DNA of 64,000 nt, from contig WARS01000033.1 of assembly GCA_008933995.1 (NCBI GenBank), positions 1,180,501 through 1,244,500 of the forward strand, read 5' to 3'. Shown in pieces: positions 12,545 through 24,359 of this stretch (position 1 is its first letter; each line of letters opens with the position of its first letter). The notes beneath the pieces are model-generated. The model worked only from the letters and a program-made list of their open reading frames with translations. It made no database searches and had not been told where the DNA came from. The translations under genes and the position numbers were made by a program. The stretch is from Datnioides undecimradiatus (taxonomy: Eukaryota > Chordata > Actinopteri > Lobotiformes > Datnioididae).

Positions 12545-12805
12545 CAGAGCATGTTTGCATGTTCTCTCCGTGTCTGCGTGGCTTCCCTCCGGGTACTCCG
12601 GCTTCCTCCCACCACCCATGATAGGTGAACTGGGAACTCTAAATTGACCGCAGGAGTGAATGAGCTTGTCTGTCTCTATGTGTCGGCCCAGTGACCTGTC
12701 CTGAGTGTATCCTGCCTCCCGCCCAATGACTGCTGGGATAGGCTCCAGCACCCCTGTGACCGCACAGGGGATAAAGCAGTTACAGAAAATGGATGGATGG
12801 ATAGT
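12545..12805 (+). mobile_element. L2/Maui-like LINE (or derived SINE) 3' end
   Basis: The sequence reads GCATGTTCTCTCCGTGTCTG, then GTACTCCGGCTTCCTCCCAC, CTCTAAATTGACCGCAGG, CTGTCTCTATGTGTCGGCCC, GGGATAGGCTCCAGCACCCC and GGGATAAAGCAGTTACAG, and closes with ATGGATGGATGG at 12789-12803. This is the very common 3' segment of fish L2-clade retroposons, which end in (ATGG)n. Part of the usual text (the stretch around the AAAGACATGC motif) is missing, so the copy is 5'-truncated and internally deleted. It is non-coding. Antisense frames across it are artefacts. Class assignment is from memory of the family; presence of the repeat is clear. Confidence 0.8.
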
Positions 12806-13039
12806 ATATTACATAATCATAAATCATAACAAATTTGGAGCATCAAAACCTGCTTACAAATTCAATTCTTGGGGTGGATCGTGTTATTCTATATTTTTAA
12901 AACAAACATACTTTCTTTAATTATAAAAAGATAATCTGCCTAAACGACAAAACAGAAGCACTACTATTTTTTTTCCTAAGTGGATATTTTTACGTTGACT
13001 CATTGTTTCAGAACCACAGGCCCTGCTTTTTAATGCCAG
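12806..13039. other. AT-rich non-coding stretch
   Basis: Follows the LINE tail. Nothing recognisable. Confidence 0.6.
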
Positions 13040-13480
13040 CTCTGATTTTATGTAATAGGAACTATAATAAGGACAGAGTGGAGCGCTATTCTGGAATGAA
13101 ACCCTGCAAAAACCCTCCAGATCGGTACTCCAGATCGCCACGTTACACCTACTGCTTCGGCACTCTCTGCAGCTGAGTAATTATAATCTTGGCCATCGCA
13201 GGCTTGATCAGAAACATGCAATGAACATCCTGTTATCATGACCATGCCAGCTCCACATACGGATGACCCGACCTAATTAGTGGATTGATCAGCGCTGAGA
13301 ATGAAGCATATTGACCAACCAGTGCTGACCTTGTGACAGAGCTCCACCATCTGTTAGCGTGGGTCATAGAGACGTGTTCCCTGCAGAATTCTATTGATCT
13401 AGCTGTGTAAATCCTGCCATAGTTTGCTGCCTAATATGCCGCAGATGTTTTCCAGGAAACCCCCCCCCGTATATGTCGCC
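13040..13480. promoter_or_regulatory. Candidate CNE with homeodomain site
   Basis: Repeat-free sequence with CCTAATTAGTGGATTGATCA at about 13273-13292, combining a TAATTAG homeodomain core, a GGATTGATC segment and further ATC/GAT pairs. It ends near a C8 run (about 13460-13467). No coding signal. Regulatory status inferred. Confidence 0.35.
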
Positions 13481-16324
13481 CTGCAACGACGAGAAAATTT
13501 CAATCCAAACTCGGGCTGCTCCAAAGTCCACAGGCTGAAGTCATGCTTTGGTTAAGGCTCGTAGTTAAACCTCCCCCACCAGCCTTTCCAACACTTTCCT
13601 GTCTCTTTGACTGACTTTTATTGCCCGTGTTACAGTGGCCTCTCACGCTTGTGTGCAAACATACAGACGCACCATCGTCCTCTGTCAAAGCCTGAACCCT
13701 GAAAACAGAACGGCTGAAGAACCGATGCACCTGCTCGCTCTATTAGCCTGTGAGGTCCTGCTCCAGCCCCCACCGAGCTTGACCATCATCCCATCCAGTG
13801 ACAGCAGTGTCAGTTGTTTCTGCTGGCTGTCTGCTCTGTTTTCCCTCCAGCATCTGGGGCCAGCTTAAATGGAAACTTCACGCTGGGGCTTGTTTCAACT
13901 ACTGCTGGCCATCTGGGGAGTGTCTTTGCAGGTACAGTGTGGAACACTGGCTTGCTCAAGTTGTTAGCAAAGATCAGGGAACATGATGACAGGCTCTTCA
14001 ACAGACAGTGGCGTATTTCTATCTAACCAAATTACACTTTCAATAATCCTCTACAACCTCTTTAACACTGATACACTGATATAACAGTGATACAACAAAC
14101 ACCTTGAGCAGAACGCTTTTATATCTACACCTCAGGTTCAGTCTTCATGGCGCGGCGGTTTTGATGCAAAGCCCTGACCATGAAATTACTAAATGGTATG
14201 CTACAATGTGTGCACCACTGAGTCCATTTGCATGCATTCTCCTGCTGCAGTTATGCATCATATCCTATTTTTAATCATATTTGGGATATGACGCTTTGAA
14301 CATGGGACATGTAGCAGAGGCCAGGCTTCTGGTCACTGCCTGCTGTGTGCAGGGGGGTCTTTAAGCCTTAGAGATCCCTGCCAGATTCGGTCTCATGTCT
14401 GGATCAACTTATGTGTTATGTGGCTGCATGAGCCCCATTGGTCTAATCACCAGGCAGAGAATACATGCTTCACATGGAGTGCAGAATCATTGTGTAATTT
14501 ATCATAATCTTGTTTATTTTTCTGACAAACAGCAACAGCCTCCAGTTCATATATGCAGACACTGTTCACATGTGATTTTTTCTTGAAAAGACCCGTTGAT
14601 CATGATCTGATAAGACCTTACCTTGGTTTCTCTGACCAAAACAGTGACCTTTTGTTGGGCACAAGCATTGAATCTACAGCTGATGGCTGAGATTGAAGCC
14701 AAATTCAAAGGGCTCATTATGTTTAATGTTGAATAGACTTGAGATTAACCATCACGACTGACACTGAATCTACACTGATTCACTCCGAGCAGCTTGCGGG
14801 GGCTCAGTTACATTTGTTTATAATATAATGCAACGCTAGATTATCTACAAGAAAGCAGACCTTTGACCATGGCATTTCTTTCAACTATACAGGATGTTTA
14901 CAACATAATATAATATTGTAATACCAAATATAATAATTTAAAGATTTATCTTTGGGTTGAAACGTGCAATGAATTCATATTATCCAGACTTCATTGTGGG
15001 ACATATCCATCTTTCATCACTGTCTCCTTGCCGGGCCTCTGTAGTGATGTAGCTTTCTGTAGATCACCTTGGAACTCCAACCTTGACAGATGTGAGAGAG
15101 AGCGGCTGGTTGAAGTGAATAAAGGGGTGGACAGAAAGTCACATCTGTCCAGTTTGTGATGTCCCTGTTGTGTTGGACTGAGTTTTCATGCAGGGGGTGT
15201 GCCTGTGGACCGAATAACAGCTCAGAGTGGAATATGATCCCATTCAGAAATACCAACAACAATGGGATCGATGCGACACAGCAGCTCTGACAGGAGAGCT
15301 GGCCTCAGATGTATGAAGTATGGAGGTTTGTCCATTTGTTGCAGGTTGTAGTTGCAATTATAAAAAAAATAAAAAGGCTCCATTCCAGGCAAACAGGGTC
15401 AGAAGTAGCCATACAATAATAATACAATACTGATCCTCAAACATTGCCACAGCTTTGAGCATTAATGTATTTTTGAAGAATTCGTTTTTTCCCAAAAAAC
15501 CTGGAACCTTACTTGGCTGCAGTTTAAGCAAAAGCCTGGTATTGGCTGGTGTCATTAGGGGTGAGGCTGATTTCTGCAGACAGTTAAAGGAAGGCACTGG
15601 TTCATATGTCTGCAATGGAATGTCAAAGAATCTGAAAATGCTTACCGTTTGAGATGCATTTTCTTATTTTTCTATTGTTTTGCAGAGTAAAGTTTGTTGT
15701 TTATTTGTCTTTAAGACAAAAATGATGGACTTAACATCTTTTGTAGGCCCATGATAATTACATGCCAACATGAAATACCCCAGTAAACTCTTCCGTTGTC
15801 ACTGTGCATCATGTGCCGCCAAATTCCCAGAAGTGCTGCATCTTTTGTCCGTTTCCAGAAACAGCAGCTGTTGTTTGGTTTTAATCAATGTGTCAAACTG
15901 GGTAGTTAACATCGTGACTGAAGGCTACTGCTTGTGCTCTGTGACTGAAGATGAAGCAAAAAAAAAAAATCAATGAGGAATGTTACTATTTGATATCAAA
16001 CCCAAAGGAAAGACATACATGCTGGGCACCAGAGTTTAGGTTCAGTTATTCAGAGTTAATAGTGGCTTTAAGGTTCACATTGTAGCTTAAACGTTTGTAC
16101 AGTAAATCTCCTGGTAATCAGAATAAATCAAAACACCACATGACTCGCAAAGAAAAGTTAAGAACAAAATATAATTGACTCCATTGTTGCATGAGCTCAT
16201 TCACACTCCCACACCTCCCCCGATGAATTCTGCCCCGAGCAAAGCAGCAGACAAGGTGCAGTGGGGTTGATACCCTGTTAGCCATATGGCGGTGGGGATG
16301 GTATAAGTTTAGTATAAGTTTGTG
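13481..16324. other. Non-coding stretch, no gene seen
   Basis: About 2.8 kb without a supportable gene. Several short frames overlap on both strands around 13500-14030 with no recognisable product. 14880-14950 is AT-rich. 16301-16320 carries a direct duplication of GTATAAGTTT just before the percomorph repeat. Confidence 0.6.
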
Positions 16325-16670
16325 TGTGTCCATCGGTCCACCACTTTAGTCAAGTCTGAAATGTCTCAGCACTTATTGGATGGATTGCCATGAAATCTGG
16401 AGAAATGCTAACACTGTGGTGATCTGTTCACTTTCCCTTTGGTGCCATCTGGCCAGAGTTTGATAAAAGACCTGCAAGACCAGTTCCCATCAGCCCGGGC
16501 TGTGCCTTCATGTTGGCATGGTTCTAATTAGCAAATGAAATGCTAAGCTGAGCAACCATGGTGCTAAACATTAGCATATGAGCATTTTCGTTGCATGCAG
16601 TTGTTAGCATATAGGTCAAAGCAGGGCTAACTGTGCTGCTACACGGCTGTAGGCTTTTTGTCTTTGTTAC
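16325..16670 (+). repeat. Degenerate percomorph interspersed repeat
   Basis: The order of phrases matches a repeat seen many times in percomorph genomes: a query-like start (CATCGGTCCACCACTTTAGT), AAATGTCTCAGCACTTATTG, GATGGATTGCCATGAAATCT, ACTTTCCCTTTGGTGCCATC, CCTGCAAGACCAGTTCCCAT, CTAATTAGCAAATGAAATGC, CTAAACATTAGCATATGAGC and a closing GGCTGTAGGCTTTTTGTCTT. It is non-coding and diverged, with internal deletions relative to the full form I remember. I cannot assign a transposon class. This is one of the better clues to a percomorph source. Confidence 0.7.
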
Positions 16671-17540
16671 AGAAAAACACACACTTCCTGCGCTGAATGT
16701 TGGCGCCGGATGTAAATAGCACACTGCACAATCATCCATTATGAATATACTTTGCTTTTTAATGACAAAGTTATCAAACTGCTGATTGCAACCTTGGATT
16801 CTTGCTGTCCTCAATGGCTAATTAATACCTTATAAAATGGCTATGAATTATGACTGTGTGTTGATATATTTATGTGGTTGTGTGGTGGCGCTGTTAAAAA
16901 GCTACACTGTAGCTCTGTTAAGATGTTATACTCTGCTATGAAAAATATCTCTGGAGCTGTGTTATTGGATTTTATTTGCTTTTGTAATTCTTATCATTAA
17001 ACCAGCAAAAGGTAAAGCTGTACTCTGTTTGCTGAAAGGCAAAGTAAATTACAGGTTTGAGGAAGAGAAGGTCTTGCAGAGAGAAAAAGAAAAATGCAAA
17101 TCAAACTGAATACGAAGTTTGGAATAACAATGCCTGGGTGTCTGTAAGTTTAAGCATAGAAATAAGCCTGAATGGGGCATCGTGACAGTTTTTTGAGGTA
17201 TGTGACACGTCCCCTCCTCGTGACCTTTGTTGCATGTCATCCCTTCCCTCTGTGCCGTCTCTACTGTCACTCCCCGCTGTCGCCGTCCAGCAGAGCAGAA
17301 ATGTCACCAAAAATAATGTGAAAAAACCACCAAGAATTAACCGTGACAAGTCAGCCAAGTGCTTCAGAAACCCCACACACCACGCTCCGCATTGAGCTAT
17401 TTGTATTCGTGCTCTGATGCCGGTCAATACATCTGTGACAACAACTGGAAGGGGCTGTCATGTGCAGCATGGCTCTGTGTATTGTTCAAATTAGCGGGGC
17501 CGATATCTGATTTCCAGTCGGATGCAGTCATGTACGGTTG
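16671..17540. other. Non-coding stretch, no gene seen
   Basis: Ordinary sequence. Antisense frames at 17049-17427 carry no domain I recognise. Confidence 0.6.
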
Positions 17541-17880
17541 TAGCACATTAATTGGGTTGAGTGCGTACGTGTCAGCAGAGCGACTTTGAGCGAGTGCGCA
17601 GAGTCATTAGATTGAGAGCTGTCTGCTAAATGTGTGTGGATAATGTGTCAGAGAGAGCCCGTAGTCAAAGCAGCAGGATCTGAGCTGCATCGAGGAGAAC
17701 TGACACACTATTTTAATGATCAGTCCGCTGAGTAGATGATGATTGCTCCATCAGCTCGCATGCCAAAGCTTGGAGTGTAATTGATGATTGAGGGTTTTTC
17801 AGTTGTGAATCGTGTTCACTTCAGAGCTGCACTAATCAATACTCTCATATTGACAGGCAATCAAATCAGATGTGTAATAT
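17541..17880. promoter_or_regulatory. Candidate CNE rich in homeodomain/TALE motifs
   Basis: Repeat-free with ATTAATTGG at 17547-17555, TAATTGATGATTGA at 17778-17791 (two overlapping homeodomain/PBX-like cores), an ACTAATCAAT segment near 17831-17840 and a MEIS-type TGACAG at 17851-17856 followed closely by CAATCAAATCA. The HOX/PBX/MEIS combination is typical of vertebrate developmental enhancers. The motifs are seen; enhancer function is inference. Confidence 0.4.
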
Positions 17881-18599
17881 GAGGGGTGCTGCTGGTTGTG
17901 ACAAACCCAGCTCTGCAGTTCCCCTCAGCTCTACAGACCTTTTTAAGCAATGTGTAGCTCTCACTGGTTTAGCGCACAGAGCTAGTCAGCAGCTCAGGCG
18001 TTCTGAGGAGTTGGTGAAGACCCAAACAGAGTTAAAAGGTGAGTGAATAGCAACGTGAAAAACTGTTTACTGACAGTTCATGAGGTCATCATTTATTCAG
18101 ATATAGCATTTGCGGCTTGTTCTGATTGGACCAAAGAGGGCAGGAAAACAATTAATGCAGTTTCGCCAAATGTAGGCATAACCACAGCAACAAGAAAGCA
18201 GCTGATGCACAATAGATCAGAACAACTTACCAGTTACAGCATTTTCTCCGATGTCCATCAAGACAAATGCTCCTAAGTGGTTTGATACGTGTCCAAGAAG
18301 ATGAATTCTGCTGAATCCTGCTAAAATATTCATTTAATGCTAAAATCATCTTTCTCCATCATTTAGACTTCTTCACTGTCAAAGATAGTTCCGATAGTTC
18401 AGGAATACATTTTGTTGTAATACATGTAGTGTACCATGAAATCTATCCTACAACATGAATATGTGAGTTGCCTCACTTATTTTGACAATAATAATGTGTG
18501 ACATATGGTGCAGTGACGATGCCATGAGGGAGTTAAGGCGTTAAGTTAAGATTCCCAGGAGTAGCAGGACCACATTAGGTCTGCATGGATTTCATGGGT
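17881..18599. other. Spacer between CNE-like stretches
   Basis: No gene and no strong motif cluster. Slightly AT-rich. Confidence 0.55.
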
Positions 18600-19160
18600 A
18601 CATGAATGGGTAATGAGAGCAATTGTTTATTAGATGTGGTGCTTCATAATTTGCTGTAATTGTCCGCACCACTGATATTACTGTGAAGGAGGGACAAATG
18701 CTCAGAAATCATTCCTCACTTTCAGAGGCGAGGATGGTGAAATATTTCATTTAATTTGAAAAACTGGTGGGTCGTGCCACCGCTGTGCCACGACTTTGTT
18801 TTAATTTCCATCAGCGCGGATTAATAAATTGTATTTGCTCTGTGTCCTCCTGCTCAAATAGATGACAAATGCATATAATGTGGCAAAATGACACTTCTGG
18901 GCCAACGATGAATCTCACGAGATGAAAAATTGTTTAACGGAATCACTGGCCGGCGCTTGTTGTCGAGGCTTTTCCAAAAAAGGCGACGGTGCAACCACTC
19001 AATCTCCTGCCTGCTCCCCTTTCTCCACGCGAGCTGTCACATTTTGACGGCAGCCCTCGTATTTGGAACAAATTATGTGTGGAAGTCCAATAGAAAATAT
19101 GCCGTCCGCTTCTTGACACGCCTAATGAAAATGGATGGCTGGGTAGCGTGAATGGGACCG
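18600..19160. promoter_or_regulatory. Candidate CNE with forkhead- and OTX-type sites
   Basis: Holds CAATTGTTTATTA at 18620-18632 (E-box-like CAATTG merged with a forkhead TGTTTAT), GGATTA at 18818-18823 (OTX/PITX core in reverse) followed by ATAAATTG, and AAATGCATATAATG near 18867-18880. The stretch has balanced composition and no repeats. It continues directly into the next candidate. No coding exon recognised. Confidence 0.4.
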
Positions 19161-19800
19161 GACACCTGACAGTCTATTGTCTCTCTCCATCAGTGCACAG
19201 GAGTCAGCTCAATCCGGTCGCACATCTCTCCCGGTGGAAATGAAGATGTCCCGTCTAATGGGAAGCATAATGGTTGTGGACAGATGGAAGACATCTCGCT
19301 TTAGCCTGTATTCCCCTGCTCCGTAATGAAGGCACGGCTTGTTGACAGATAAGGGTTTGGGGAAAAAAACGGGAGAGAGTGGTGTGTCACTGTTTAGCCT
19401 CAAAGAACATACTGGAGATGGGCTAAACCATGCCCGAATATCGGAATATGTGTGGGTGCGCATAATGGACTACCGCGTGTTTGTGTGTGAGAAATAATGG
19501 CGGGCTCTCCTGACTGTTCCCTGACTCGGAGCATCAGGTCAATACACGCTCACCGGGATGTGAGAGGCCCCTGGCAGGCAGGTCATGTCACTGGCTGTAA
19601 AAATAGCACCTGGCAATCCAATAGCTCTGATTTATGAAGCATGTCAATACCCAGACTGTAACAATGCATTGGCCGGGAGATGATTGGTGGGCTCTCGGTT
19701 GGACAATAAGCACAGCCTTGCCGCAAGATTGACACTTTACCCAGCACCGTAAACCCATCATCTCAGCTGTAAAAGGACTCAATTACTAATGGCAATAACT
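19161..19800. promoter_or_regulatory. Candidate CNE pair
   Basis: Two adjoining repeat-free stretches (about 19190-19560 and 19590-19800). The second holds an ATTGG box at 19683-19687, ACAATAAG near 19712-19719 (SOX-like) and CAATTACTAATGG at 19780-19792 (homeodomain cores). The sequence composition is that of deeply constrained DNA and unlike the surrounding plain sequence. Conservation was not tested. Confidence 0.4.
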
Positions 19801-20210
19801 CTCAACTTTTCTTTTCTTTTGCTGTTCTGGGATTCCTTTTAGGTGTCTCAAGAGAGAGGGGACTTCATGTTTCAGCACATGATTTCAGAACAATGGCTAT
19901 GGAACAGCTATGGAAATTCATTCAAGATAATAGCTGTCTGTAGTTGTGTGCCTGAAATCAGACGCTATGTTAATTGGTGTTTTTAAACCCATGTTATTTT
20001 GGGGTTTTTATACTTGGCATTGTGAGAGAATGAAATAGCTTCTTTTGCTACTTGGTACTGAATTTTTGCCATTCAATCACCATTTAACATTGGTATGGTT
20101 AGTATTTTGGGTAACAGTTGCCCACTTCCATATCCAGTGGCACAATAAGAGTCTACTAGTAATATTTTGGTGTCATGCTTTTGTCCACCTGATGAAGGAA
20201 GTCTGACCTT
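19801..20210. other. Non-coding stretch, no gene seen
   Basis: Plain sequence between the CNE-like block and a repeat fragment. Confidence 0.6.
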
Positions 20211-20246
20211 TTAGCTCTGGTTTTGGTCTCCACCAACTCCTGAGAA
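20211..20246 (+). repeat. Dispersed repeat fragment, copy 1
   Basis: A 36-base stretch from TTAGCTCTGG through CACCAACTCCTGAGAA matches 63877-63911 at 34 of 36 aligned positions. Two copies 43 kb apart in one window, and my memory of the phrase in other percomorph sequence, mark a dispersed repeat family. The flanks do not match visibly, so this copy is a short relic. Confidence 0.7.
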
Positions 20247-20260
20247 TTTATTAAATTATG

Positions 20261-20271
20261 ATATATATATG

Positions 20272-20327
<56 letters not shown>
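20261..20327. repeat. Tripartite (AT)n-(GT)n-(AT)n microsatellite
   Basis: AT repeats interrupted by one GT at 20261-20280, then about 17 GT units at 20281-20314, then AT repeats to 20327. It lies just upstream of a probable hAT-like element. It is likely to be length-variable. Confidence 0.95.
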
Positions 20328-20329
20328 AA

Positions 20330-21138
20330 TAAAATTAATTAGAGGCTTTGTAGAAGCAACATTTTTTAATTTAAATGGATTTTAGTGGACGACTGAATCA
20401 AATAATAGACTCAGACATGAATATTGTAAACTCAAGCTCTTTTAATGTCTGGAAAAATGCATTTAACTGCATTTCAATTCAAAACAGTAGAAAAAGAAAT
20501 AGAAAATATCCCTGGGCAAAACTGAACAGACCTAAAGTTAAAGTGCCATTTTAAGTACTTTAAGTACTTTTTCAGATCAGTATTGACTTTAAATGGTTAA
20601 AAAAACAACAACAATTCAACATAAAGTGCAGTTTCTACTTCTTTCTTCTTCTGGTAAAACAGCTAGAAATATAACTGGTCATTTGACAGGCTTAAATCTC
20701 CTTTAAACTCCAGGTACCCTCAGCACAAATGATTTTGTACATTAGGCTGTAACACAACAACGTTGGTCCTGAAGCCAGTCATTTGATCGAGTTTGGGCTG
20801 CCGACACCTCTTGTTCATACTCGGACTGGGACTGCTAGCGCTAACAGCTCTGGCGGTTTCAGTGCTCGCTGCAACATGCTTTGCATTTAGACGGTACCGC
20901 AGGGTTGAAGTGCATCAGTCCTAGCAACGCGCTTTCACCTGATTCCTCCTTTTTGGTAGCCGTTAGCCGAGCTCTGACATGTGCATCAGTGTAATCGGTG
21001 TACTCGGAAATCGTGCACTGACAAACGTTCCGCGTTGTTTGGAACGCAAACTGCGATTAAATGTGTTCATTTTTTTAACACGTTCATTTTTTTGTAATTA
21101 ATTAATCGTAATTAATGCGTTAAAGTGCCACCCCTAAT
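20330..21138. mobile_element. Probable hAT-like non-autonomous element (3' end clearest)
   Basis: The right side reads GTAATTAATTAATCGTAATT, then AATGCGTTAAAGTGCCACCCC and ends at about 21137 against an AT dinucleotide tract. An end of the form AGTG(A/C)CACCCCT is the usual inverted terminal sequence of hAT elements, and the 'ATTAATCG...TTAATGCGTTAA' text is frequent in fish hAT-type MITEs. GTTCATTTTTTT is duplicated at about 21065-21076 and 21082-21093. I could not find the matching left end; the 20330 limit is a guess from the flanking microsatellite. No transposase frame is present. Confidence 0.4.
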
Positions 21139-22871
21139 ATATATATTTACATTTAATTTTTCTTTTAGCACATTTAACAGTCCCACACAGCTGTCCATAC
21201 TGTATTCATTGGCAGTTATTATTTTTGTGTGTCACCCTTTTGGTTGCTAACATTCAAATGCTGGTATAGAATAAAATAGGGTATAAAAGCGTGGAGTGAA
21301 TAGGATGGTCTGAAATCAATGCAGGTGTCAGGGACTGTTACTGCTCGATCATGGACACTGTAGCCAACTCTTGTGATTCTGCCAGATGAGCTGCAGCATA
21401 CTTCAGAAGCCTCCCTGAAGTGGCTCTGCGCTTTGTTCTGCTTAAATTAGCACCTCGTCTATTTTTGACACATTTTTGATGGAAGCTGCAAAGAGCAGAT
21501 GAGCCAGGCGAAGAGCATCCGAGTAACAGATTTCAAAATAAAACACCCCACAGACTAGAGACAAGGAGAAGGAAAGTGTCAGGCTATGTAGCATCCTTGG
21601 TGGAAGCAAGTCAAATCAAGGCAAATGATAAAATCGGCAAAATCTTAGCTCGTAAACAAAATTTCCTGGAGTGGTCCGAAGACAAGTGGACAAGCTGTGC
21701 CTGGTGCAATCATGGAGTTAAGGCACTCGATGACCAGTACAACTGGACATCAAAAAGAAATATTGAGGAACTCTCTTCAAAGAAAGAGTCCTGAAATGTC
21801 TCTAATAATGGCTTAAAACACCAACCTCAGCGTAGACCTCGCTGGGTCTTTAACAGGCTGTAGATAATAAAACAGACTGATGACTCCTGGTGCACAGGAA
21901 AGAGGTTGGAGCCAGTCTTTATTTTAAACCATTAATACGCCCAAATAAAAAAATGCTTTTAAGATACTCTTTATACTTGCTCGGCTTAAGTGCGTTGAGA
22001 ATTACTGCGTTGAACTGATTTGATTGAGGAGAATCAGCATGCCCACAAAACTTCCTCAGTGCTATAACACTGTTTATCTGCCTGTGCCTCGATGCCTTCC
22101 CGTAAAGTCATGTGACCTAGAAGATGATGAAAATGTATGAAACTGTACAGGAATTTCCAAACACCCACCGAACTGATTTATATCACGTATCACAACAAAG
22201 AGAGCGCACATGGAGGACCCCCACCTTGAGCCGTGGATTTAGTGTGGTGTGGAGGACTTTTTTGTCGAGCATCAGCTCCTTTACTTCGGAGATGTTTCAC
22301 ATTGTATGGACACTGGGATACACCCTTCCCCACGGGGACCGACCGGAGTCAGGGCTGGGAAAGTGCTGAGCGGCACAATTGTCATTTATGAAAAATGGAG
22401 TCACAGAGGAGAGGGGGACAGAAATAGCAGGGGGGCTCGCACACAGTAAAGAGAGTGGCACATGTTGGCTTTCAGGGGTGTTCCTGTGTCTCTGGCCGGC
22501 CCAGCCACTATCAATCATCGGTGCGTCCTTTTTGTCAGGGCTTGTCTTCACACACTGACCTCACCCTCTGAGTCGGAGACATCTGAGACAGGCGGGAGGT
22601 GCAGGGGAGCGGCGGCTGGAGGTGCGATACTCCAGGGGCGATGAGGTTGTTGTATTTTTACTGAGGCTATGATACAGTGCATAGATACTGTTCACAGACA
22701 CAGTGCATTCACTGTAAGCGTGAGCAACATAGCAGCCTGCTAGCCCTGGTTTCTTGGTCTCAAGAATATCTAAATATGATATGAATCTTGGCAATGAAGA
22801 ACATAACTGGCTGCCTAAAGGTAACTTTAATTTCACATCCACATACAGGTTTTTAATAATGCAAAGTCAAC
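21139..22871. other. Non-coding stretch, no gene seen
   Basis: No supportable gene. A 72-codon frame at 21576-21794 is Lys/Trp-rich but unrecognised. 22190-22640 is GC-richer and repeat-free and could include a weak conserved element. Confidence 0.5.
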
Positions 22872-22898
22872 ATTAGCTCAATTCTAAATTGAGCTAAT
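22872..22898. repeat. Perfect 12-bp-arm hairpin with 3-base loop
   Basis: ATTAGCTCAATT (22872-22883) and AATTGAGCTAAT (22887-22898) are exact reverse complements around CTA. Arms this long are not expected by chance at a given place in 64 kb. There is no further pairing beyond the arms. It could be a snap-back from replication, a MITE core or a protein site. Confidence 0.85.
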
Positions 22899-24359
22899 AA
22901 AATGTACACGTCTTGCTTAAAGGTCCTTTTTTAAAAAGAAGAATTTGCTGTTAACATTCAGCGTTTCATACCAAAACTTGTTGTGCTTAGGTCTAACAAC
23001 GAGTACACGAGTACTCTTCCTCATTTAACATCAGTAATATCATGTTACCATCACCAACTGTAAAACAGCGATGACAGGATGGACGCCACAGCCTTAGTAC
23101 GGTACAAACAAAATGGGGACCAGCTTGTAAATATACAGCTCCATAGCGCCACTAGTGGTCAAAAACGTCAACAGGTACCTTTAACCTTTCAGTGTGCTGG
23201 TAATCGTTCATGCTGTGCTCCCTGCTAAGTGCAAATGTTATTAATAACACCCGTCAGTTTCCCAAGTTTTCCTCAGTTTACCGGTAAGATAATGATGCGC
23301 AGCTGCTTGTCACACATCATTAAAATAAGATTTAGTATTAAAACAGTTAAAACACAAACACGGTCTGTTTAGATCTTTTTTTTAAATTACTTTTTGCTGT
23401 TTGTTTTTAGTTCTTTTTGTCGTTAATGTTAATTATGATAATAATGAAAAAAAAATTATAACTAGATAAAAAGGTAACCCTGGGCAAGATATACATTACT
23501 GACTTTAATTTAATTTAATGTGCATGTAGATTTGTCCATTGAAAGGTACAAGATATTTCTTAGTTAAAATATCAATAAAATATTGTTGGCAATTACCTTG
23601 TGATGATAATGAGGGCTACTGCAGGGTATATTCAGAAGCCATCTATCTACTTATGCCGGTTTAATATTAAAGCTAAATCTGCCAATTCTAAGTGAATACG
23701 TGACTTAAGAAATGAGATGAAAGAGAAACAAGGAAAGAAAAGTGGAGTAAAAGAGTTAAAATGTCCTTCATGTTACTAATTCATCAAGTTTACCATTCTC
23801 ACCAACTTAATAATAAATAGCAAAAGAACATTTTGGCCACTCCAACTGTCATCTCCTAAAAAAGATTCCCATCCGCTGGTGTTGTCTGTGAGAGGACGAG
23901 TGGCGAGGAGAAGGAAAACATCTTGATTCCTCCAACGCAGAAGCTTCACCCCATGGTGAGCTGCAGAATGGAGCGGTGGCATATTCCATGCATTATTCAG
24001 GAGTGTAAATTAACCCTGAGTAGGGATACTCCATCAATCAAGGGGGGCTGCCATAACAGGGTGCCGGCTGAGGGCACGCAGGAGTGAAGGGGGGGGCACG
24101 GATGGAGGGTGGAATGCTGGTAGTGCTTGGCTGGTGTAGCTGGTGGTCTGTCAGATGGAGTGTAATGGAGAGGGAGTCCGGAGTCTCTACTAGAATTAGC
24201 CACCCACAATTTCAACAGGTGGCCCCGGCAGTCATGTGTGGTATGTGGACAGGCTCAGGCAGAGGCGCTGCGGCCTGAACGGACCAAATACCGTCTGAGC
24301 CTGAGTGGGAACAAAACAACAAGTGGACCAGGATTTGAGGTTTAGAGGTGTTAAGGCTT
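22899..24359. other. AT-rich non-coding stretch with possible repeat
   Basis: No gene. At about 23095-23182 the phrase CTCCATAGCGCCACTAGTGG followed by a poly-A-led segment and a closing GGTACCTTTAA resembles the end of common fish interspersed repeats (low certainty). 23380-23600 is AT-rich. 24079-24110 is G-rich. Confidence 0.45.

Noticed and set aside
12524..12751. Antisense 75-codon frame
   Set aside because: Lies on the LINE 3' tail and is a repeat artefact.
23143..23160. CTCF-like GCGCCACTAGTGG in reverse
   Set aside because: One base short of the core spacing, and the phrase is part of a common fish repeat end.
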